Position numbers and translations under genes: made by a program. This document shows, piece by piece, positions 6,245-13,087 of a stretch of 18,881 nt of DNA. Location: the NCBI GenBank assembly GCA_035570275.1, contig DATMNI010000409.1, positions 1-18,881 on the forward strand, in the 5' to 3' direction. Source of the stretch: DATMNI01 sp035570275 (GTDB taxonomy: Bacteria; Acidobacteriota; Terriglobia; Bryobacterales; Bryobacteraceae). The notes beneath the pieces were generated by a model, which saw only the letters and a list, made by a program, of their open reading frames with translations, was not told the DNA's origin and ran no database searches. The stretch's first letter is position 1. Every line of letters starts with the position of its first letter.

Positions 6245-6271
6245 GCGCTACACCACCTTGAGCGCTACACC
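6241..6271. repeat. 17-bp tandem duplication at the ABC-F stop codon
   Basis: TTGAGCGCTACACC occurs at 6241-6254 and again at 6258-6271, separated by ACC. The first copy contains the TGA stop, so the duplication happened exactly at the gene end and did not lengthen the protein. Confidence 0.7.
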
Positions 6272-6348
6272 GGCTGCACGCCGCGCATGCAGGCAATCGT
6301 ACGTGAACGCCGACCATACGGTCGCCGCTCGCGGCTTCCTGCCCCAGT

Positions 6349-6393
6349 TTGCAATAACCCAGTTTTGCAATAACCCAAGGTTGCAATAACCCA
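6349..6393. repeat. three iteron-like 13-mers with 16-bp period
   Basis: TTGCAATAACCCA occurs identically at 6349-6361, 6365-6377 and 6381-6393. The 13-mers are identical while the 3-nt spacers differ, the pattern of selected binding sites rather than a young slippage array. They lie about 270 bp upstream of the ThDP enzyme start. Confidence 0.75.
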
Positions 6394-6581
6394 GGCAGCC
6401 CAACCTGGCAAGTTAGCGGAACCAGCGCCGGGTGCGTATATCGCCATCGTTGTTGCGCCTTCCACCGCGACCATTGCCGCGCCGCCTCCCGGCACTGCCC
6501 GCTGCCATAGCGCTGGCGCGCCTGCCGGGGAGCATCGAAGTCAAGTGTGGGGGAACCGTCGCCAGGTCGGCCAAGGCAACG

Positions 6582-6601
6582 TCCACCGCGTCTTCGGTGG
6601 A
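6582..6601 (+). promoter_or_regulatory. hairpin before the ThDP enzyme gene
   Basis: TCCACCG-CGTCTT-CGGTGGA is a perfect 7-bp stem with a 6-nt loop, 65 nt before the start codon. TATATT follows at 6604-6609. No T-run follows, so an operator or leader structure is more likely than a terminator. Confidence 0.35.
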
Positions 6602-6666
6602 GGTATATTGGATCTGTGATTTAACGGGCTTATCCAAACGGCGCGAAGCAGGGCAGGAGAATCTTG

Positions 6667-8520
6667 ATGGCGAACTCCAAGAAGACTTCGGTAGATAGAC
6701 GCGGATTCCTCAGGGGAGCCGCGGGAGGAGCCGCCGCTCTGGTCGTTGCTCCCACCGTCGGAGGGGCCGCCCCGCAACAGGCCGGCGGAGTCGTACGCGC
6801 CGCCGCGACGCCCACCGAGGCCGGCGTTGCGCGTGAGAGTGGAAATGTCCGCCCAGCCCTGAATGTCGAGACGGTCGAGAAACCTGGGTCCGACTACATG
6901 GTCGACGTCATCAAGGCACTCGGCATCGAATACGTCGCGTTCAACCCCGGTTCGAGCTTCGAGGGTCTGCACGAATCGCTCATCAACTATGGCAACAACT
7001 CGCCCGAGATTCTGACGTGTACGCACGAAGAGTCCGCTGTCGCCATGGCCCACGGTTATTACAAGATCGAAGGCAAGCCGATGCTCGTTCTCCTGCACGG
7101 GACCATCGGCATTCAGCACGGCTCGATGTCGGTCTACAACGCCTACTGCGACCGCGTGCCGGTGTTGATGATCGCCGGATTGGATAACGACGGGCCCATT
7201 CCTGCGCACAACGCCACCGACATGGCGGCCCCGATTCGCGACTACGTGAAGTGGGACCACCAACCCGACTCGCTGGCGCAATTCGGACAGTCGCTGGTGC
7301 GCGCCTACAAACTCGCCATGACGCCTCCTCTAGCTCCCGCGATGATCGTTATGACGGCGCACCTTCAGAATACGGCCATGACCCAGGTGCCTCCGGTGCC
7401 GAAGCTGGTGATGCCTACCGTCCCCTGCGGCGATCTCGCGTCGGTTCGCGAAGCGGCCAAGATGCTGGTCGCAGCCGAGAATCCACGCATCAACGCGGGA
7501 CGATCCGCGCGCACACAAAAGGGTATGGATCTGCTGGTCCAACTGGCGGAACTGTTGCAGGCCCCTGTAACCCAAGGCGACCGCGCCGCGTTCCCCTCTC
7601 GGCATCCTCTTGCCGGAATCGGCGTGGGCGATCCCGACCTGTTCCTGGCGCTCGAAGGCAACATTCCCGCCTCCCGCGGTGACGCCAAAGCCATCAGCAT
7701 CAGCACGGCGGAACTGCTGACCACGCAGAACTACAACGTGGCCAACAATCCTCCCCAGGCCGATCTCGCCATCACCGGCGACCCCGAGGCTACGCTGCCC
7801 CTGCTGATCGAAGAGGTGAAGATGCTCATCACCGCCGGCCGCAAGCGCGCCTACGAAGATCGCGGCAAGAAGTACGCCGCCGCGAACCTGCAGCGCCGCA
7901 ATGCCTTGATCGATGCGGCCGCTCCCGGCTGGAACGCGAGCCCCATCAGTCTCGCCCGCCTTTGCGCCGAGCTGTGGCCTCTGATCGAGCACGAGGACTG
8001 GTCGCTGACTTCGCCGCAGGGCTTCATCAGCAACTGGCCCAACATCCTCTGGAATATGGATAAGACCTATCGGACTATCGGCTCGCAGGGCGGAGGCGCG
8101 ATGGGCTACGGGGCTCCCGCTTCGGTCGGCGCAGCGCTGGCGAACCGCAGACACGGACGTTTGAGCATTAACATCCAGTGCGACGGCGACTTGAACTACG
8201 CTCCCGGCGTGCTGTGGACGGCGGCCCACCACCGCATCCCGCTGCTGACCATTATGCACAACAACCGCGGCTATCACCAGGAAGTGATGTTCATCCAGCA
8301 GCAGTGCAGCATCCGCAACCGCGGCGGCGATAAGGTCTACCTCGGCACCAAGCTGTTCGATCCCAACATCGACTACGCGTCGATGGCCAAGGCGTACGGC
8401 CTCCATGGCGAGGGTCCGATCTCCGATCCCAAGGATCTGTCAGCCGCTCTGAAACGCGGCATCGAGCGCGTAAACAAAGGCGAGCCCGCGCTGATCGACG
8501 TCGTCACGCAGCCGCGCTAA
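6667..8520 (+). CDS. Tat-exported thiamine-diphosphate-dependent enzyme (acetolactate synthase-like fold)
   Basis: The 617-residue protein begins with a twin-arginine signal (DRRGFLRG then AAGGAAALVVAPTVGGAAP). The N-terminal ThDP pyrimidine domain has the catalytic glutamate E121 in CTHEESAVAMAHGYYK. The C-terminal ThDP-diphosphate domain has CDGD (506-508) and NN (532-533) with the usual 24-residue gap; the first glycine of the classical GDG is Cys505. The central domain is present but shows no clear FAD- or CoA-site motif. Family members are mostly cytoplasmic 2-oxoacid decarboxylases, oxidases or synthases; export is rare. I chose ATG 6667, spaced correctly from AGGAGA. A cytochrome c gene follows after 13 nt and could accept electrons. 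The substrate is unknown. Confidence 0.88.
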   Translation: MANSKKTSVDRRGFLRGAAGGAAALVVAPTVGGAAPQQAGGVVRAAATPTEAGVARESGNVRPALNVETVEKPGSDYMVDVIKALGIEYVAFNPGSSFEGLHESLINYGNNSPEILTCTHEESAVAMAHGYYKIEGKPMLVLLHGTIGIQHGSMSVYNAYCDRVPVLMIAGLDNDGPIPAHNATDMAAPIRDYVKWDHQPDSLAQFGQSLVRAYKLAMTPPLAPAMIVMTAHLQNTAMTQVPPVPKLVMPTVPCGDLASVREAAKMLVAAENPRINAGRSARTQKGMDLLVQLAELLQAPVTQGDRAAFPSRHPLAGIGVGDPDLFLALEGNIPASRGDAKAISISTAELLTTQNYNVANNPPQADLAITGDPEATLPLLIEEVKMLITAGRKRAYEDRGKKYAAANLQRRNALIDAAAPGWNASPISLARLCAELWPLIEHEDWSLTSPQGFISNWPNILWNMDKTYRTIGSQGGGAMGYGAPASVGAALANRRHGRLSINIQCDGDLNYAPGVLWTAAHHRIPLLTIMHNNRGYHQEVMFIQQQCSIRNRGGDKVYLGTKLFDPNIDYASMAKAYGLHGEGPISDPKDLSAALKRGIERVNKGEPALIDVVTQPR

Positions 8521-8533
8521 AGGAGACGGGACC

Positions 8534-8890
8534 ATGAAGATCCTCACGATCATCGGAATGATTCTCGCGGGAGCCCTCCAGACTCCCGCCGGCGACGCCA
8601 CCCAGGGCAAGGAACTGTTTTTGAAGTACGGGTGCTATCAGTGCCACGGTTACTCCGGCCAGAACGGTCCAGGGAAGGCTCTGGTTCCGATGAAGTTCGG
8701 GCAGGCCGCGCTCACGATGTACCTGCGCAATCCAGTCAAGCCCAATCAAATGAACTGGATGCCGAGCTATTCCGAGAAGGTCCTGAGCAACGCGCAATTA
8801 GGCGATATCTATGCCTATATCAAGACCCTTCCGGATGCTCCGGCGGCGAAGGATATTCCTCTGCTGAACGATATTAAAGCTGGTAAATAG
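8534..8890 (+). CDS. secreted c-type cytochrome
   Basis: A 118-residue protein with a short signal peptide (MKILTIIGMILAGALQTPAG) and one haem c site CYQCH (residues 34-38) in the context KELFLKYGCYQCHGYSGQNGPG. A probable axial methionine is in NWMPSY (M76). Length and motif order fit a class I mono-haem cytochrome of the periplasm. The ATG follows AAAGGAGACGGGACC, and the gap to the ThDP enzyme is only 13 nt, so the two are almost certainly co-transcribed. The tail ends in ...LLNDIKAGK without a second haem site. The likely role is electron carrier for the neighbouring enzyme; this is inferred from context only. Confidence 0.9.
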   Translation: MKILTIIGMILAGALQTPAGDATQGKELFLKYGCYQCHGYSGQNGPGKALVPMKFGQAALTMYLRNPVKPNQMNWMPSYSEKVLSNAQLGDIYAYIKTLPDAPAAKDIPLLNDIKAGK

Positions 8891-9063
8891 CTCTGAGCGC
8901 TCCTGCCGCGGACGCACGCGGAGTCAATCGGGAATGATGATATCGTTCCCCACCATGGGCGTCGTCGCCGTGGCTGCAATAATCGTCCCGGCGGCACGGG
9001 GCATGAGGATCGAACCGTGGACCGCTCTTCGTAAGACTTAGTTTGCGGGGAGGATTTTGCAGC

Positions 9064-9495
9064 ATGCGTCAAACAGCAGCATATGGACGGACCGCGTTTC
9101 TTCTGCTAGCCGTGAGCGGCTTGGCGCAGACGGTCGCGAACCCTCTCGTCGGCACCTGGCACAACATTGAGGCCCCGCCGATTCCCCAGACTCTGCTGAT
9201 GATCGGCGCCGATGGCTATTACTCGCAAATTGCAATTCCCCCGGGCCGCAGTAAGCCCAGGAACGGCTGGGACCACAGGACGAGAGAGGAATTGATGAAA
9301 CAGTTTGGCGGCGTCAGGGCCTCTTACGGAACCTGGAAGGTGGCGGGAAACAGACTTACGCGGATGCGCACTGCCAGCGAGGACCCTGGCAATGAGGGAA
9401 CCGAAACGGTCGTGGAGTTTCGATTCGATGGTGATGTTTTGGTGCTCAAGAGTCAGGATACCCAGCGGGAAGCGCGGTTCCGTCGAATGAAATGA
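9064..9495 (+). CDS. secreted lipocalin-like small protein
   Basis: A 143-residue protein with signal peptide (MRQTAAYGRTAFLLLAVSGLAQT). A short beta-rich domain follows, with NPLVGTWHN near the start, GTWKVAGNRLTR in the middle and VEFRFDGDVLVLKS near the end. The GTW...GDGYY/EFRF pattern resembles lipocalin-like domains that bind small hydrophobic ligands; the match is by eye and moderate. I took ATG 9064, with GGGGAGG about ten bases upstream, rather than TTG 9043. The gene lies 173 nt after the cytochrome and may belong to the same exported module or stand alone. Confidence 0.65.
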   Translation: MRQTAAYGRTAFLLLAVSGLAQTVANPLVGTWHNIEAPPIPQTLLMIGADGYYSQIAIPPGRSKPRNGWDHRTREELMKQFGGVRASYGTWKVAGNRLTRMRTASEDPGNEGTETVVEFRFDGDVLVLKSQDTQREARFRRMK

Positions 9496-9500
9496 AGACT

Positions 9501-9608
9501 CGGGGATAGCCCCCAAGGGATAGCCCCGTGTCACCCGTTCCTGCACTCCGCAAGTGATTCTCGGCCGTGAACCCTCGCCCGGATGAGTAGCCCCATGTGA
9601 TCCGTCCC
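9501..9608. repeat. imperfect 21-bp direct repeat and GGGG/CCCC mini-hairpins
   Basis: TAGCCCCGTGTCACCCGTTCC (9521-9541) recurs imperfectly at 9588-9608. Just before, GGGATAGCCCC-like hairpins stand in tandem (9501-9528). They lie between the lipocalin-like gene and the glycosylase. No T-run is present, so I do not call a terminator. Confidence 0.4.
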
Positions 9609-9655
9609 TTCGAGACCAGCTACAGGCCGCCTTTTTTGAGGCAGAATGGGAGTTC

Positions 9656-10570
9656 ATGCCGGAACTGCCGGATGTGGTTGTTTACGTGGACGCGCTTCGC
9701 CGGCGCATCCTGGGGAGCGTGCTGAAGCGCGTGGACATTCGTACGCCCTTTCTGCTGCGCTCCGTCGCGCCTCCGGTCGAGGCGGTTAACGGCAAGACCG
9801 CGCGCGACGTGCGGCGCGTAGGGAAGCGGATCGCCATCGGCTTCGAGGACGACCTCTGGCTTGTCATCCATCTGATGATCGCCGGACGGTTGCATTGGCA
9901 CGCCGCCATTCCCGGGGGCAAAGCCCCTAAGACCGGCTCCAGGAACGTACTGGCTGTTTTCGAATTCGATTCCGGCGCTCTGGTGCTCACCGAAGCCGGG
10001 TCACAGCGCCGCGCAGCGCTCCATGTAACCGTAGGCGATGCGGGTTTGAACGGGCTTCACGCGGGCGGGTTGGAAGTGCTGGACGCCGATGCGCAGGACT
10101 TCGCCCTCGCGCTGACCTCGGCCAATCACACCCTGAAACGCAGTCTCACCGATCCGCATCTCTTCAGTGGGATCGGCAACGCCTATTCGGACGAGATTCT
10201 GCACCGTGCCCGGCTATCGCCCGTCACGCTGACGCAGCGTCTGACCGCGGCCGAAATCGCATGCTTGTACCGGGCCACGCGCGAGGTCCTGATGGAATGG
10301 GTTGCGCGGCTGCGTGCCGAAGCCGGAGACGGGTTCCCGGAGAAAGTGACGGCCTTCCGCGATGGCATGGCGGTGCACGGCCGCTATGGTCAGCCATGCC
10401 CCCGGTGCGGCGCCAGCGTACAGCGGATCCGCTACGGGTCAAACGAGACCAATTACTGCGCGCCGTGCCAGACCGGGGGCAAACTGATGGCCGACCGCGC
10501 GCTCTCGCGCCTGCTGCACCAGGATTGGCCGCGAACGCTGGAGGAATTGGAAGCCCTGAAGAAACGATAA
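9656..10570 (+). CDS. Fpg/Nei-family DNA glycosylase
   Basis: The 304-residue enzyme has the family N-terminus MPELPD; after Met removal Pro becomes the catalytic amine, with Glu beside it. It also has the Lys in RRVGKRIAIGF, the helix-two-turn-helix DLFSGIGNAYSDEILHRA-like segment (here PHLFSGIGNAYSDEIL) and a C-terminal zinc finger CPRCG...YCAPCQTGG. It removes oxidised bases such as 8-oxoguanine or formamidopyrimidines and cuts the abasic site. The finger reads GSNETNYCAPCQ instead of the classical GRGTxFCPxCQ, so the phosphate-binding Arg is Asn. This marks a separate subfamily, not canonical MutM, and I give no gene symbol. Start ATG 9656 has GGGAG just upstream. It appears monocistronic. 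Confidence 0.88.
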   Translation: MPELPDVVVYVDALRRRILGSVLKRVDIRTPFLLRSVAPPVEAVNGKTARDVRRVGKRIAIGFEDDLWLVIHLMIAGRLHWHAAIPGGKAPKTGSRNVLAVFEFDSGALVLTEAGSQRRAALHVTVGDAGLNGLHAGGLEVLDADAQDFALALTSANHTLKRSLTDPHLFSGIGNAYSDEILHRARLSPVTLTQRLTAAEIACLYRATREVLMEWVARLRAEAGDGFPEKVTAFRDGMAVHGRYGQPCPRCGASVQRIRYGSNETNYCAPCQTGGKLMADRALSRLLHQDWPRTLEELEALKKR

Positions 10571-10600
10571 CCTATTTAAGACGGTGGCCGGTGGCCGGTG
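10571..10600. repeat. GGTGGCC short tandem repeat after the glycosylase gene
   Basis: A 7-bp unit GGTGGCC is repeated (GGTGGCCGGTGGCCGGTGGC) just after the stop codon. A partial complementary stretch AACCACCGCC follows some 15 nt later, so a loose stem-loop can form. Function unclear. Confidence 0.45.
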
Positions 10601-10667
10601 GCTGGTTAACACAACCACCGCCATCTGAGATCCGGCATCCGTCATCCGATCTTCATAGGTTTACAAT

Positions 10668-11582
10668 ATGAATATGCATCGTTTTCCCCGGAACACCCGG
10701 CGGTTTGCGGGATTCTGTCTTTTCGGAGCCCTAGCCCTCTTCGCCCAGGACTGGCAAACCATGACGACCCTTCCCGCGGTCGATATGAACGGCCTGACAC
10801 CGGCGCGGCAGACCACGGCCCTCAAAGCCCTTCGCAGCCAGGACTGCGCCTGCGGTTGCGGCATGAAGGTGGCCGAATGCCGCGTGAAAGATCCGGGCTG
10901 CAGCGTCAGCAGAGGGTTGGCAACGGTCATAGTGGATGCCATTAAGAAGGGGAAGACCGAGGCAGGGGCACTGGCAGAGGCCAAGGCTTCCAAGTTCGCT
11001 CAGCCTCCCGAGACCAAGTTGCTGGAGGACGCGGTAAATATCCCGACTGCCAACTCCCCTGTGACCGGCCCGGCAAGCGCCCCGATTACGCTGGTGGAGT
11101 TCTCCGATTTTCAGTGCCCGTTCTGTTACAAAGCGGTAGCCCAGTTGAATACGGTTCTGAAGGCCTATCCCACGCACGTGAAGCTGGTCTTCAAACAGTT
11201 TCCACTGGTGGATTCCCACCCGGAAGCCGCCATCTCCGCGGCGGCGGCCCTGGCGGCGAATCAACAGGGCAAGTTCTGGCAGATGCATGATGTCATGTTC
11301 GCCAATCACGGGGGTCTGTCGCGCAAAGCTATCATGGAATGGGCCGCCGGGCTGGGCCTGGACATGAAGCGTTTCACCGCCGACCTGGATTCGCCGGGGA
11401 TCAAACAGGCCGTGATGCGGGACATGGATGATGGCAACAAGGCCGGCGTGGACGCCACTCCCACCCTCTTTATCGATGGCCAAAAGTACAACGGCGCGCT
11501 GGCGCTGGATGCCCTTAAGCCGGTGATCGAAGCCGAGCTGAAGCGCCTGGCAGCCAAGCCCGCCGCGAAGGGCAAGGGTTAG
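10668..11582 (+). CDS. exported Cys-rich domain plus DsbA-like thioredoxin fusion
   Basis: A 304-residue protein with a signal peptide (FAGFCLFGALALFAQ, residues 13-27). The first mature domain (about 43-110) holds five cysteines in DCACGCGMKVAECRVKDPGC (C60, C62, C64, C71, C78); the arrangement recalls, but does not equal, CcmH-type redox motifs. From about residue 130 a DsbA-like thioredoxin domain (Thioredoxin_4 type) follows: active site FQCPFC (C150, C153), cis-proline loop GVDATPTLF and the end NGALALDALKPVIEAEL. The protein probably forms or exchanges disulfides in the periplasm, with the N-terminal cysteines as internal partner or metal site. Start ATG 10668 has a weak AGG upstream; ATG 10674 is an alternative. 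A TACAAT hexamer touches the start codon. Confidence 0.87.
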   Translation: MNMHRFPRNTRRFAGFCLFGALALFAQDWQTMTTLPAVDMNGLTPARQTTALKALRSQDCACGCGMKVAECRVKDPGCSVSRGLATVIVDAIKKGKTEAGALAEAKASKFAQPPETKLLEDAVNIPTANSPVTGPASAPITLVEFSDFQCPFCYKAVAQLNTVLKAYPTHVKLVFKQFPLVDSHPEAAISAAAALAANQQGKFWQMHDVMFANHGGLSRKAIMEWAAGLGLDMKRFTADLDSPGIKQAVMRDMDDGNKAGVDATPTLFIDGQKYNGALALDALKPVIEAELKRLAAKPAAKGKG

Positions 11583-12039
11583 GCGCAACACAAAGGCAGC
11601 AGTCGTTAGACGTACGCGGGAGATCGGTATCCGCCTGGCAGTCAGCGCCGGGCTGGCGGATGTTCTGGTGCTGGTTCACCGCCACGGGATCACGCTGGTT
11701 CTCCCAAGCCTTGCGATAAGGTAGCTCGTTCTGGTTCAGGCGCTGGATGGCAATGCTTTTGTACAACATCGCGCCAGCGGACCCGCCGGCTTTCATCGCA
11801 CCGTCGGCGGCTCTCCTGTTGACGGCTCTACTCGCGGGCTCGATTGCCGGCCCTCCGCGCCAGCCGTAGCGCGTTCGGTCCAGCGCGAGCGGCTCTTCCA
11901 ACGCTTGCGTCCGGCTGCGCCTCCGGCTGAAACCCTTCCAGTGCCAGCGGATCTGGGAGACTTGTTCGGGGAGGAATTCAGCAGCCCATGGCGCCAGAGC
12001 GGCTGCGGCTGCACGGCGCGGGGTAAAATGGAGTTTCCC
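11583..12039. other. 457-bp region between the DsbA-like gene and ftsY
   Basis: No gene can be assigned with confidence. A minus-strand frame is open from 11901 into the DsbA-like gene. Its central part (11767 downward, AMLYKSIAIQRLNQNELPY then KAWENQRDPVAVNQHQN) has a protein-like Gln/Asn-rich composition but no recognisable family and no clear ribosome site. It could be a small unknown gene or the relic of one. The + strand frame leading into ftsY is open from 11905 but lacks support for an upstream start. Confidence 0.4.
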
Positions 12040-12990
12040 ATGATTCAGACTCTATTTGGCTCGGTGGAGCAGGAGCCCTCTCTCCTCGAACGGCTCAAGA
12101 GCGGCGTGCAGAAGACGCGCGCCGGATTGGTCACCGCGCTGGAGGACGCGCTGCAAGGAAAAAAGGAGATCGATGCCGATCTCTTGGATGAGTTGGAGGC
12201 CACGCTCATTTCGGCCGATATCGGCGTGCGCACCACCGAGGAGATTCTCGGCGCCATCCGGCAGCGCGTGGAGCGCCACCAGTTGGCTGATGCGGCGCAA
12301 ATCAAGAACCTCATCCGCGAACAGCTTCTCGAAATCCTGCAGGCCAGCGAGCGCGCCCCTGCGCACGTTACCGAACCGCCCGCCGTGGTGTTGGTGGTTG
12401 GGGTCAACGGCTCCGGCAAAACGACCACCATCGGCAAGCTCGCCCAGCGCTACCAACACGAGGGCCGCTCCGTGCTGCTCTGTGCCGCCGACACATTTCG
12501 CGCCGCCGCTATCGAACAGTTGGAGATCTGGGGCGAGCGCACCAAGTCGGTGGTGATCCGGCAGAACCCCGGCAGCGACCCCAGTGCGGTGCTCTTCGAC
12601 GCCGTGTCGGCGGCCAAGGCCCGCAAGGTGGATTACGTGATCGTGGACACCGCCGGGCGTTTGCAGACGAAGGAAAACCTGATGCTGGAGTTGCAGAAGA
12701 TGAGCCGCACCGCCCGCAAGGTGATCCCGGGCGCTCCGCACGAAGTGCTGCTGGTGCTGGACGCCACCACCGGGCAGAACGGCCTGGAGCAGGCGCGCAA
12801 GTTCACCGAGACATCGGGAGTCACCGGAATCGTGTTGACCAAGCTCGATGGCACCGCCAAGGGTGGCATCGTGGTGGCGATCGCTCGCGAGTTGGATCTG
12901 CCCATCCGCTACATCGGGGTGGGCGAAAAGGCCGAGGATCTGCTGCCGTTCGATGCCGAAAAGTTCATCGAGTCCATCTTTGAAAAATGA
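12040..12990 (+). CDS. ftsY: signal recognition particle receptor FtsY
   Basis: A 316-residue SRP GTPase of the FtsY type, the membrane-associated receptor that docks SRP-ribosome complexes at SecYEG. It starts with the NG helical bundle (about 10-100, with DLLDELEATLISADIGVRTTEEIL). The GTPase motifs follow: G1 GVNGSGKTTT (121-130), insertion-box region AADTFRAAAIEQL, G3 DTAGR (203-207), G4 TKLDGTAKGG (267-276) and the end IGVGEKAEDLLPFDAEKFIESIF. The long acidic A domain of E. coli FtsY is missing, as in many other bacteria. ATG 12040 has GGAG at good spacing; ATG 12028 is possible. The stop codon is the first part of a tandem repeat array leading into ribD. Confidence 0.95.
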   Translation: MIQTLFGSVEQEPSLLERLKSGVQKTRAGLVTALEDALQGKKEIDADLLDELEATLISADIGVRTTEEILGAIRQRVERHQLADAAQIKNLIREQLLEILQASERAPAHVTEPPAVVLVVGVNGSGKTTTIGKLAQRYQHEGRSVLLCAADTFRAAAIEQLEIWGERTKSVVIRQNPGSDPSAVLFDAVSAAKARKVDYVIVDTAGRLQTKENLMLELQKMSRTARKVIPGAPHEVLLVLDATTGQNGLEQARKFTETSGVTGIVLTKLDGTAKGGIVVAIARELDLPIRYIGVGEKAEDLLPFDAEKFIESIFEK

Positions 12991-13061
12991 AGTGCCTCGG
13001 GGAAAAATGAACTGCCCCGGGGGAAAATGAGCTGCCTCGGGAAAAATGAACTGCCCCGGGG
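12982..13061. repeat. four-unit tandem repeat of about 20 bp joining ftsY and ribD
   Basis: Units start at 12982, 13002, 13023 and 13041, each reading GAAAAATGA, then (A/G)(C/G)TGCC(C/T)CGGGG or a close variant. The first unit contains the last codons and stop of ftsY. After the fourth unit a diverged stretch ends in GGAAAAATGAACCCC, whose ATG (13088) is the likely ribD start. Each unit thus carries an ATGA and a CCCCGGGG or CCTCGGG palindromic core. Confidence 0.85.
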
Positions 13062-13087
13062 CGCATGAGGAGGCGCGATCCGGAAAA

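Larger units (their letters stand above)
6245..6666. other. 422-bp repeat-bearing intergenic region upstream of the ThDP enzyme
   Basis: I find no supported gene here; open frames on both strands are low-complexity (Arg/Pro or Gly-rich). The region holds the second unit of the 17-bp duplication, three 13-mer repeats (6349-6393), a 7-bp hairpin (6582-6601) and a -10-like TATATT just after it (6604-6609). It most likely carries the control region of the ThDP-cytochrome operon. Confidence 0.5.

Noticed and set aside
6349..6393. CRISPR array
   Set aside because: Only three 13-bp units with 3-bp spacers and no cas genes; far too short for repeats and spacers.
7330..8406. 358-codon minus-strand frame over the ThDP enzyme
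   Set aside because: Antisense shadow with Val/Gly/Arg-rich composition; the + strand gene is certain.
8924..9004. 26-codon minus-strand frame ending PMVGNDIIIPD
   Set aside because: Protein-like ending but too short, no ribosome site and no homology that I recognise.
8990..9030. GGTTCGATCC, like a tRNA T-loop
   Set aside because: Flanking arms do not pair and no acceptor or anticodon arm can be drawn.
9501..9528. Rho-independent terminator
   Set aside because: Two tiny GGG/CCC hairpins without a T-run.
13046..13087. RibD N-terminal extension from the last repeat unit
   Set aside because: The extra 14 residues are translated repeat sequence with no family counterpart; kept only as a testable alternative start.
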